Positions 54,900 to 64,000 of a stretch of DNA of 64,000 nucleotides are shown here, in pieces. This DNA comes from Mesostigma viride (lineage: Eukaryota; Streptophyta; Mesostigmatophyceae; Mesostigmatales; Mesostigmataceae): the NCBI GenBank assembly GCA_009746045.1, contig RPFO01000213.1, forward strand, positions 6,851,609 to 6,915,608, given 5' to 3'. The notes beneath the pieces are model-generated. The model was given only the letters and a program-made list of their open reading frames with translations. It did not search any database and had not been told where the DNA came from. A program made the position numbers and the translations under genes. The first letter of the stretch is position 1. Every line of letters starts with the position of its first letter.

Positions 54900-57800
54900 T
54901 AATTTGACTAAAAATGAGATTGCTGAAGGGCACTAACATTGTAAGGGTGACCAAGTGAGACCCTAGCACTACTATTATGAAGATACCAAAGACCAAGAAA
55001 CCACGAAATTGGATATTATGAGCAACATGTTGAAAGAAGCAAAGCTCATAACTGCGTGTGCTACCAACTCCCTTGCTGCCCCCATGAGGAATTATTAGCC
55101 CCCCTCCGCCTGTCCCATGATAAGGAATACATAACTAACTGACTGACAAGGAATACGCAACACAATCACAATGATTAGAAAGGAGCTATGGCGTTTCAGA
55201 GAAAAAATGATTTTCTTACAAAACCTTAAGCGTGCTGCTCTCAGTCAGTGTTCCAACAAAAAGTTCTGGTTCAAGATAACTTGTCCAGTGGTGTGACTCT
55301 TTGGAGGTTTTATCCCAAAGGACGAGCCTCAAAGTTGATCACACATGTCTCCTAGAGCCCAATGACTGAACTCCTAATAAAAATAGGCACAAGGATTTTT
55401 CTCATATATATTAGACAGTGTCATTTTTACAATTTGCTAACAAGGTTAAAAGCGCTGATTGTCAACAAAAAGGAGCTGATGGAAAGTGCAGCAGAGATGG
55501 GGTCAATGGGGGAAAACCGGAGAAAGTCGCGGCAGACGGGATGTAAATAGCAGAAAGACAGTTTACGGCTTTCAACAACAAAGAAGCCTTATGAAAAAAT
55601 GCAACGCATGTGTGTTTAAATGTAGGCGGAGCATGATTGCAAAAATGCCAAGTAATTGGAGTTAGAAACAGGAAGAACTGGATGCATTCTAGCAATGCCA
55701 CATACAGCACGTCGATAACAAAGTACAGACTCCAGGTATGCGATGGTACCCACTACTCACCACAAGTCTCGACCAGGAGCTAGCCTGCCATTCGCGGGTA
55801 GGCCGCAGGTGAGGCCAGCCCAACGGTATCAGTCACCCGCAGGTACACGCGCAATTGAAGAGGAAAACGGCAATTCGAAGGCACACATAAGATGCCGAGC
55901 GCAGAAAGCACCATGGTATTGAAAGCCTTCAGAGAATACATATTCAAAGCTCTCAAAGACATGGCCAGCTTTACCCGGCCGCCATGAAATGGCCTCATAC
56001 ACATGAGCACGGCATGCTAACCGCTGTAAAAGAAGCTGGCAGAATTTTGCTAACCTTAGCGGCTAAGGAGCTTGGCGGCAGGTTCCGGAGATCTTGCTTG
56101 CGCTGTGTTTCAGCGTAAAGAACGGCTTGATTCAGAACTGGATATGATGTGTCTCAGTCCCTCATTGCTACCTCCATGCTTAATTAAACTCGACATACAT
56201 CCTAAGTGCACCTACATCATGATCCAAACTGCTACGCCGCAATTGCTAGAGAAATCACGTCGTTTCGTGGACCTGCAGCCCCGTTTGTTATTGCACACTC
56301 TGTGGTTACATAAAACTAGGTGGCCCCTTCGCTCGAGCGTACCCTCAGCCCCTCACTGCCTTAGCCATTGCGTGCACCTAGTCGTTTGCCATCGGTTTCG
56401 GCGTAATATTTGAATTTTGCGCAAGGATCCTGACGGGTTGATTCCAGACTTGCGCATGTTGCGAAAGATTTTTGTCCATTCATTCCAGACTCCCAAGCTA
56501 GGGGCTGCTGTGGACTGTAGTCTGAACGGTACGGCTAACAGTTACGATTCCAGGCCAGCGGTCCCAACCAAGCGATACTAGAGAGTCATGTCAGTCGTCT
56601 TTTTACTAGTTTCGTCAGTCAGTTATTCCTAATGTATGGCAAAATGCAAACTTCTACTTGGGGCGAGATGTAGTAGCGGAGAAATCGGAAGGGGACGTGG
56701 GCAGGGGGGGGGGCGGGAAGTACGACTGATGCCATCTACCGTACGTTATTATCGTCACAAAGCGAGTGACTGACGATAGTAAAGGCCTAAAGGGCCTCTA
56801 ATGACGACAGTAATGACGATAGTATTGGCACTAATGATTGATGACAGGAAGAGCGACGACACCAGACTTTGCGACGTTGATGGGACTTGGCGAATTGCGA
56901 GCCCTAATTCCAGTGGTTGCGCGGGTGTTACGGTTGAAGTTGAAGTTAAGACGACGCGAAAAAAAAAAGACCTTAGAGTTGCACATCTATCCACGCTGCA
57001 CAGGTGGGAAAGGTGGAAGGGAGCTGCGATCGGCTCGCAGCCAAGGCGGGATTATGTGCCTTTTGATTTCCAGCAATGTCGCTTCTGTATGAACGCACGT
57101 GGTGGTTGGAATAGGAGCATAGGCTCACTGATGACCGTCGTGATTTATGTAGCCATTAGGGCGTCGTCTCAAATGAATTCAGGAGCGAGCTCGGACAAGG
57201 CTACAAGCAGCCATCGGGGGAGAAACATAGGCATGGTCTAGAATAAAGCTTTAATCGATCTGTTCGCTCAGTGGTACGCACAGCACATTCGGACATCCAG
57301 AAGCTGCCCACTCTTTACCAGTTGAGGTGAGCAAGGAATTCCTCGCCTGAAATACTAATAAGTTTGCATCGACTTTAACATGCATGCCGTACGCACGTGG
57401 CATTCTCACGTATCGCCCTAGGGCCAAGGCTGCTGTGGGCCGCTCGGTTTCATGCCAAGTTAGCCGTGCTTGCCATGAATGCTGCAGCAGTTTCACTATC
57501 TCATTCGTACAAGGTCAATAGACTATGCAAACGACATCTGATTTAGTTTTCATGAAGGGCATAACCTTGTTCAGATTGAGAGTTGCATGACATGGGCTGC
57601 TCTTGCGCCACTTTCCTTGTCTTAACCAACTGATTCTCTGTTTATGCTTTCGGTCGTTATACATTCGTATGTGTGCATCTGTGTTGCCATTGTGGTGTCA
57701 ATTTTGCGCGTGTACTTGTGATGCCTAATACCGTTGGGCTTGCACGCGGCCCCATCGCATGTGGCAGCGACAAGCTCTTGGTCGCCTGTCCAGCGCGGCG

Positions 57801-58560
57801 AATTCTTGATGGTGAGCAACGGTGATCATTCTTTATGTAGTGCTCATTCCTCAAATTATCAACGTGCTGTGCGCGTCAGCCACCATTGGCCTTGTTCTTC
57901 CAGCTTCCGTGCATGATTTTTTTGTAGCCCGCTGGTGATGCTCTCAGCTACAAATAGTTGGCATTATTCGTACCAATTCCTTCGCTGTCGGTAGAACCTT
58001 CTTTGCAATCCAGTAGCCTCGGCTGACATTCCTGGCATTGCTGGACTATGTCTCGCTTCCTTGCATGGGTAGCATCTTTGCATATTTATCCTTTTTGCTC
58101 AGATCACAGCTTTTTGTCATTCCCTCCCCCCCACACCCCACCCTGAACGACTCCTGCTAGTGTCAATTGCAGACGTAGAGCCTTCAGCCTCGTTAGAGTT
58201 CATCCTACCTGTAACGGGGCATATTGTTGGTTGATTGGCCTTGCTTTTTCTTGGCACTAATCACGCGTTTCTTTCTTATTGCCGTATTAACCATACAGAG
58301 ATTGCAATGAAGTAGATTGTGAGGCCTCTTGGGATGTTAGGGAACCTTTGCGACTCCAGGATTCCTGGGTGTGCAGTTCCCTACAACTTGTGAGGCATGT
58401 AGATACAATTTAGGTGAACATCCATGGCCAATTTTTTTCTCGAGCACCCCTGTCTCTCTCTTGGCCCAGTATCTCACCTTCTTTGTCCTAAAACTAGGCC
58501 GGTACTCATAGATAGCCACGCAACTGCTGCGATCTCCCCCGCATCCTTACATACAAGTGA
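54900..58560. other. CACTA-element interior, no recognised gene
   Basis: About 3.7 kb. A plus-strand open stretch at 56801-57241 and a minus-strand one at 55780-56010 look weakly coding but show no family motif or firm splice sites. No transposase motifs were found. Confidence 0.35.
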
Positions 58561-58682
58561 ACTGAAGTCATGCAAAGTTGACAGTTGTTGGCGCGTCCAG
58601 CGCGTGGCTTCATCTCACTAACAAATTTTTGTGTGTACCGATGCGTGCTTTGCCGGATGATGTATTTTTGTCTTGCATGCAG

Positions 58683-58919
58683 GCAATATACCTAACACAG
58701 TCGGGCTGGGCACATCCGTCAGTCCAACACGGCGAGAGGCCACATGCGGATGCAGATTTTGTAGGCTCTGAGCCTTGGTCACATTGCCGTAGCACTCGAC
58801 AGTGTCCTGTGATTGTTTCTAGAGAGTCATCCAGATATTTCAGCAATGGTGGCTGGGACAGCCCTCGTAATGGTTTCAGTGATGATGAGGATGATGACTT
58901 TGATGACGAGGACTGTTGA
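58683..58919 (+). CDS. Terminal exon of an unknown protein with acidic C-terminus
   Basis: Follows acceptor TTGTCTTGCATGCAG. Encodes AIYLTQSGWAHPSVQHGERP, ADFVGSEPWSHCRSTRQCP, a Ser/Arg part, and ends GFSDDEDDDFDDEDC before TGA. Earlier exons were not identified. It lies in the CACTA-ended element on the strand opposite to the other cargo gene. Confidence 0.4.
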   Translation, partial: AIYLTQSGWAHPSVQHGERPHADADFVGSEPWSHCRSTRQCPVIVSRESSRYFSNGGWDSPRNGFSDDEDDDFDDEDC

Positions 58920-59690
58920 GCCCCGTTGTGCTTGTCGGTCAACAGATTTTATATTGCATTTGTGAGATGATTGTGGGTGTCCATTTTGCACACCACCCAC
59001 AGCCATGCTTGAGTGCACCGTTCCTTGTGTGTGTATCAATACAGTTGGTGTTCGTATTTGATCAGTTGTGCCATTTCATCGGGTTGTTGCATGCCATCTG
59101 AACATGTTCACTCCCCGTTGCCATTTTATCATACCAGTGTTGTGAGCTCAGAGCAATGGATGCATGATGCAGTGTTGTGATTTAGTGTAGATATTGACGA
59201 TGCCACCTTTGATCAGCATGATGGATGCTTGGCCAGCGATGGGTCGGAGGTTGACACTTGATGACCGTGATGACGATTGCCCTGAATGTTCAATATTGGT
59301 GTTTTTCTTAACATCCCAGTCGATATTTTTGCAATAAACCATGTCTCCCACGGCACATGACATTGTGGTGCATTTTATCATGCACCTAAGGGTGTTTCCA
59401 GCTTGTTTTGTCAGTTCCTTTCAGTACCCCCCTCTGGTTTTTCAAGTTGTCACCTGCGCTTAAGAACTTTCTCAGTGGCGAGTTCTTGGTGTCATCCTTT
59501 GAAAGCTTGCCCCGTACCGCTGCACGTGTTGTCTCTCCTGGCATTGCCACCTTGCCGTGTCCCACCTTGGCCTTTTCCTTCTCCATCTCTGCTGCGGCAT
59601 GCACGCACTTCCTTGCTGCGGATGTGCATTATGCGTGCTTTGTGATATATCACTTCCCCTGAGTGGTTGTGATTTATCACCTTATCACAT
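58920..59690. other. 3' flank of the acidic-tail exon
   Basis: Probable 3' UTR and spacer; an AATAAA lies near 59334. No gene recognised. Confidence 0.35.
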
Positions 59691-59945
59691 TTTGTTTTTC
59701 TGTGGGTTTGTGACATTTTGTGACACTTTGACATTTTGTGATAATGACGTTATCACAAAATATGCTGGTTTTATCACGTTTGTCACGTTTTGTCACAATC
59801 ATGACATGTCTCGATCACAATTTGTCACAGTTTTATCACATTTTGTCACATTTTGTCACATTTTGTCACGTTTTATCATTTTTTTATCACAAAATGTCAC
59901 AAAAGTGACATTTTGTGATAAAAAAATATCACAAAATGTCACAAA
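59690..59945. repeat. Right subterminal repeats (GTGACATTTTGTGA motifs)
   Basis: Copies of TTTTGTCACATTTTGTCAC in both orientations, including an inverted pair around 59885-59945. Confidence 0.8.
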
Positions 59946-59958
59946 CCCCTTCCTAGTG

Positions 59959-62180
59959 TTGCTCCGGACCAATGAGGAAGTCTAGGACGGTGTATAAGCG
60001 TCGTTGGATTATTTTAGTGATGATTTTGTACGCTACCGTAAGGAGACGGATTGGGCGGTAGTTTTTCCATAGAGTCTTGTCTCCTTTTTTGTACAGTAAG
60101 ATAAGTGCAGATTCAGCCCATCTGCCGCTCACCTTACCGTGCCGCCAAATTTCAAGAATACATTCGTAAAAATCTATGTGTAGAAGGGACCAGAACGTTT
60201 TCCAGAATTCAATAGGCAGACCGTCGACCCCGGGGGCGCTACCGGTTTTGATGTGTTCCATAGCTGTGGTGGCCTCTTCCATGGAGGGGATTTGATCGAG
60301 TTCCTGCTGTTGAGCTGGTGTAAGGCGACGGGGAATGGCATGTAGGATTTTTTGCATGGCGGCAGATGAGTCAGGATGGGGTTCGTTTAGAAAGAGAGCT
60401 GAGTAGTAACGGTGACCACTCTGTAGTATGGAGGTGATGTCTCGGTGGCTACCGTGTTCGTCTTGGATTTCCGTGATAGAGGAGTGAGCTTTAGGGGTAG
60501 GAATCAGTGCAAAGAACTCTTTGGTCATTCTTTCTCCTACCTGGTGCCACCAGAGATTTTCTGAGTCTAGTGCTAAAGTGTGACGCTCGAAACGTAGTTT
60601 GTCGAGCTCGGTCTGAGCTCTTTGAAGTTTTGTTAGTTCCGAGTGATACAGGGTAGGCTTCGCTTGGAGTTTATTCACTATGCGTTGGTAGTACCGATAG
60701 TCCCGTCCTTTCTGGCGGCGGATATTTTGTGAATACAGTTGGGAAAATTCTAGAATGTTAGCTAGGCCCTCCTGCATCCAGCTGCAGCAGTCGGTGTAGC
60801 TACCCTTGCTGGCTCTCCACGACTGCCAGCGTGTCATGATCTCAAAGTAGTACTTATCGTCCGCGAGTAGGTGTTTGTTCAAGCGGGGAATGCCGGGGCC
60901 CCGGGCGGAGTTGGTGTCGGATGGGCAAGGGTAACGATGAGTGGGTAGTGATCAGAAAAATTAACAGAACGGTCGACCGATGCGTAGCAAACCAGGTCCG
61001 CCCATGCGGGTGTGATGTAGATTTTATCAAGACGACGAGTAGTGCGTACATTTAAACGTGTGGCCAGCCAAGTGGGCCCGTGGTCTCGTGAGCGGATGAC
61101 ATCCTGTAAGTTCAGGTCCATGATCTGTCTACTGAAGGCCGCTGTGCGTATAGGGGGGTGTTCATCCAGATCTATATTGAAATCGCCCATCAACACAATT
61201 TCGAACCCCTGTGAGATAAGGTCAGCGGCCATTTTGAAAAGGGAAGGGTAGAATGAGGCTTGGTCCGTTGGCTCGGTTGGGGCATATACACTAATAATGT
61301 ATCCCTTATTTCCTGCCCATGTAATAGACTGCCGCGTCCAACGGCCCTGCCATCTAGCCGCCGCTGTGTCGGTAGCTATAGCCCAGTCCTGGCATGTCAG
61401 CGTGGGGTTGGGAGGTTTACGGTATTGAATGAGGGCAGTGCCCCCTTGTGTACCGCGTGCCCATGCCCAACGGTGAACTGTCCTAGGTGCAAGTGCTCTA
61501 GCAGCTCTAAGGGCTGTGCGTGTGGCAGCTTCTTGGATTTTATGTTCCTGCAGACCTATCCAAATTTCATGCGAGGGGCCCACGTAACGCTCGAGCAAGT
61601 TGTGTAATGCATTTGCTAATTCTCGTGTGCGAGGTATTCGCTGTCCCTGCCCTGGTGTGTGTGACCCGTATGTGTTCAGCCCCCTGACATTCCACGATAC
61701 CAGTGTTAGTTGACTCATGTCATTGCAGGGCTCCAGCGGACCAGGCCGGGTAGGTTCCGTGTAGGTCCCCATGGCGAGGTGAGGTTGGACCTGCGAAAGG
61801 TGCAAGACCGACACGGAACAACATGAACAGGGCGTGGGCGTGAGATAGTCATTAAAAGAGAGACCTACTGTGCAGTGTGCTATGAGCAGAACCAAAGCGA
61901 TTGGAAAGGCTGCATTACACCCACGTTTGGGTAATGGCAGCAGGTATTGAGAAAAGTCGTTATGGAGGTGTCTTGGTGATAGCGGATCACCTAGTGTGGC
62001 GATAACTATTCCATAGTCATTGCGCCGGTGAAAGGGTAACCGAGGGTACAGGAGGTCACGCTCCAAGGAGACTACTCGCCCACCCAGGTGGAGGGGCCCA
62101 GGCCAAGTCCATCCTGCCGATGGGTTTTCGAATCCGAGCCGTGCCTCACTGACCGAATGCCATAATGGGGTAGCCGTCAC
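59959..62180 (-). pseudogene. LINE D N-terminal part: AP-endonuclease and RT fingers
   Basis: Minus strand from 62180: a non-conserved N-terminus, then endonuclease motifs LVSWNVRGLN (Asn), IGLQEHK (Glu), VLMGDFNIDLDEHP, and VNFSDHYPLIVTL (catalytic His). The frame stops at 60879 and coding continues one frame over (RLNKHLLADDKYYFEIM, typical LINE linker), then GSAPGVDGLPIEFWK, SALILLYKKGDKTLWKNYRP and LIGPEQ, where the CACTA-ended element interrupts. The endonuclease nicks the target to prime reverse transcription in this class. Confidence 0.85.
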
Positions 62181-62210
62181 TAGAAACAGTGAGGCGAGGG
62201 GCGGACTTAC

Positions 62211-62227
62211 GTCATTCGAAAAGATTT
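62211..62227. repeat. LINE D target-site duplication, right copy
   Basis: GTCATTCGAAAAGATTT; see 49611-49627. Confidence 0.8.
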
Positions 62228-62262
62228 ATTCGCAATGTGATTTCAGCCACTACGGTATCGTT
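62215..62262. repeat. Right arm of a 44-bp host inverted repeat at the LINE D site
   Basis: TTTATTCGCAATGTGATTTC, AGCCACTACGGTAT is the inverse of 49186-49230. Without LINE D the arms would be about 400 bp apart, so the site itself was a palindromic or MITE-like element. Confidence 0.6.
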
Positions 62263-62269
62263 GGCTAAT

Positions 62270-62960
62270 ACTCGAAATCCTCGAATTCAGTCTCTTCGCG
62301 CCGATTGGTCCATTTTTAACACCATTTTAACACCAAAACCCTTAACACCAAAAAGACACCACGTAACCGCAACGCAGAACGGCAGTAGTCTTGCTGTTAG
62401 TTCGGGGAAATCCTGGGGAAATGGGTATATTGAGTACCCAAATATCTTGGTGTTGCGAACTGACAAATAATGAGAAGTTGCGAACTGGCTAACAGCCCTG
62501 TCACAGCTGACAAGTTTCTTCTGAATGGCTTCTACTACGACGACTGCCTGGCAAAATGATGTAATTTGTCTGCGGTTCTTTTTCGGGTCCCCCTCGTTGT
62601 CGACACCAGCCTTTCCTTTGCGCCGCTTGGGCGAAATTTGACCGAATTTGGAGATCGTAAAGGCCTTCGTGTGACTCGCGTCCTCGACTCCTCGTGTCCT
62701 CGTGCGTGCGCACGTGCGCCTCACTGGCAACAGTGTCACAGGCAACAGTGTACGGTACAACCAAGCAATACATGTATCTGGCGTGGGACATAACAACAAC
62801 AACAACATGTCGTAGGTAGGCTGACGCATACCATTCATTGGTTTTGGACTGCCGTTATCGTCGGCGGCAATCGGCAAGGTCACAAAACGAGACTAGTCGA
62901 CGACTCGACGTACGCGTCGCCTCATTACAAGTACGTCGAGCCGCGCGCAGAAGAAATATT
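62270..62960. other. Host sequence without recognised gene
   Basis: Includes GGGGAAATGGGTATATT, which also occurs at 49632-49648. The part just before 62965 is presumably the promoter and 5' UTR of the next exon, but no TATA box was seen. Confidence 0.35.
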
Positions 62961-62964
62961 CCCG

Positions 62965-63226
62965 ATGAAAATGCAGCAATGCGGCCTCTTGCTGGTTTTT
63001 CTGTGTTTCTCGCCCGTCATGATGCTAGCTGCTCACGACGTGCAGGCCGATAAGCTGGTCGAGCATCTGGATCGTGACGTCGCGATCATCGGCCATAATA
63101 TTCAAGCGCCGGAATTTGCATCTCATGACATCGACATGAGTTCTGAGTTGGAGGAACCATTAACGGTTGAGGCGCGGAGGCCGCGCCTGGGTCGCAATCT
63201 TCTGGTGTCTCCGAATACAACAAAAG
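62965..63226 (+). CDS. First exon of a secreted or membrane protein of unknown function
   Basis: ATGAAAATGCAGCAATGCGG opens a classical signal peptide: short basic start MKMQQ, hydrophobic core CGLLLVFLCFSPVMMLAA, and polar sequence after (HDVQADKLVEHL). The mature part is acidic (DMSSELEEPLTVEA) and then basic (RRPRLGRNLL). The exon ends AAAAG|GTAAAA in phase 1. If not spliced, the frame would stop at 63273. Later exons may lie beyond the window. No family recognised. Confidence 0.5.
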
Positions 63227-63479
63227 GTAAAATATATAGACGTCTAGTTGTTCGTGAAATGCAGGTTAATTAATACGGGTATGAATACGTACTTTAAAGT
63301 TCATCGCACCGGATCTCGGATACTCCGGCTTGGTTCAGGTCGGACCTGGAAATTCATGAAAATGACGAGGAATGTTTTGCGAACACGAAAAGGATTGGAG
63401 GATGGGCGCCTGCTACGGAGTTCGTTTTTTAATTGTCAGCTTAATTATATTTATGTAACCCCTCCACCGTCTCTGACTC

Positions 63480-63637
63480 GTGACTAAAATGAGTCACGAG
63501 TTGCATGAGTATGCCACATGTGCCCCCATTCAGCCTAATTATTTTTTCTAGACCATACTAGGAACCAAGCATAACCATATTAGGGCCCACCTGGGGGCCG
63601 GGTATAGTGTGTGGTCCCAGTGCTAGGCCCCCCTGCT
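63480..63637. other. Spacer with short palindrome
   Basis: GACTCGTGAC and GTCACGAGT around AAAATGA form a small hairpin at about 63474-63500. No gene. Confidence 0.4.
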
Positions 63638-63664
63638 CTATAAAAAGCCCCCCCGTCAGGGGGG
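63638..63664 (+). promoter_or_regulatory. TATA box with GC hairpin
   Basis: CTATAAAAAG is followed directly by CCCCCCCGTCAGGGGGG, a strong hairpin. It could be a core promoter for a transcript running right out of the window. Confidence 0.4.
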
Positions 63665-64000
63665 TACGGAGAGTGTGCGCGGTGACACCCTTTAATGGAT
63701 GATCGGCCCCTTTCCTCAATGAGTTGACAGTAATAGGATAATAGCCGGCGGCTTAGCGGACGCTAGTGGAAGGCGTGCGGACGGACATGGGGAACTTAGA
63801 GCCAGATCCTAGGGCTCTAGAGTTACTCAACTTTGACCCTGGGGTTGGTTTTGTAGATAGATTTTTTAGTTAGAATGGGATACAAACACAAAAAATTGTA
63901 ACTGCCCCAGGAACCCATCAGCTGGTGCTAAAAATAACTGTTTTTTTTCCCTAAGACAGCTGTGCACCAGGGTACCCCAGTACCCCGGCCCCTTGACTTT
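63665..64000. other. Right edge, no gene recognised
   Basis: Mixed sequence with a T-run near 63940. No coding exon is supported. Confidence 0.35.

Larger units (their letters stand above)
52412..59958. mobile_element. CACTA-ended DNA transposon, 7,547 bp, with subterminal repeats and cargo
   Basis: Ends are CACTAGGAAGGGG and the inverse CCCCTTCCTAGTG, flanked by TT (52410-52411, 59959-59960); removing the element and one TT restores the LINE D RT frame. Subterminal arrays of TGTGACATTTTGTGAT in both orientations (52425-52620, 59690-59945) are typical of CACTA/EnSpm elements. That family usually gives 2-3 bp duplications, which agrees. No TPase was recognised in the interior, so it is probably non-autonomous. 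Passenger genes occur on both strands. Confidence 0.75.
49628..62210 (-). mobile_element. LINE D, AP-endonuclease non-LTR retrotransposon split by a CACTA-ended element
   Basis: Bounded by the 17-bp duplication. Without the 7.5-kb insert it is about 5.0 kb. Coding runs on the minus strand from 62180 to 49747; the 3' end (49628-49746) contains AATAAAATATACCC. There is no separate ORF1. It is full-length in domains but carries two visible frame breaks (60879 and about 51262) besides the insertion. Confidence 0.85.

Noticed and set aside
56801-57241. 146-codon plus-strand frame in the CACTA-ended element
   Set aside because: No recognisable motif, no splice context; a competing frame of similar quality overlaps it.

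Overview
The window is nuclear DNA from a eukaryote with a large, transposon-rich genome. Evidence: GT-AG introns with phase-consistent exons, many minisatellites, several retrotransposon classes nested in one another, and no operons or ribosome binding sites. A green alga is the best guess, because the Penelope-like element carries its GIY-YIG nuclease at the N-terminus, an arrangement known from green lineages. Species cannot be fixed by eye.

1-1140: the last exon of a glycogen/starch-binding (CBM48-type) protein and its 3' flank. 1140-20555: a nest of four insertions that can be read layer by layer. A LINE (LINE B, 1140-2709 and 19378-20555) is split by a TG...CA-ended element (2710-19372, 5-bp duplication CCGGC). 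That element is split by a Penelope-like element (3239-18174, 13-bp duplication, two 444-bp pLTRs). The Penelope ORF is in turn split by a 9.9-kb PIF/Harbinger-like element (7328-17247, duplication TTA). The innermost element carries minisatellites and two unrecognised genes.

20555-29100: a decayed LINE (LINE A), scattered LINE 3' ends, GTGA/GTGC microsatellites, and a tandem dimer of an unrecognised 1.47-kb unit. 29110-41610: a candidate Mutator-like element bounded by 131-bp inverted repeats. It holds a SWIM-type MULE transposase gene in the middle, a RanBP2-zinc-finger gene reading in from the left end, a SIM/charged-helix gene reading in from the right end, and a small two-exon gene.

42200-48700: a candidate first exon, palindromic and other tandem repeats, a Tc1/mariner-like MITE, and a broken OTU-protease-like gene interrupted by LINE C. 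LINE C encodes RT, a zinc knuckle and a restriction-like endonuclease, and has a 19-bp target duplication. 49611-62227: LINE D (AP-endonuclease and RT, 17-bp target duplication), split inside the RT by a 7.5-kb CACTA-ended element with subterminal repeats and two small passenger genes. 62228-64000: the first exon of a secreted protein and a TATA-type promoter candidate.

Almost all recognisable coding capacity belongs to mobile elements. Host genes visible are the CBM48 exon, the broken OTU gene and the secreted-protein exon. No rRNA, complete tRNA or CRISPR array was found.
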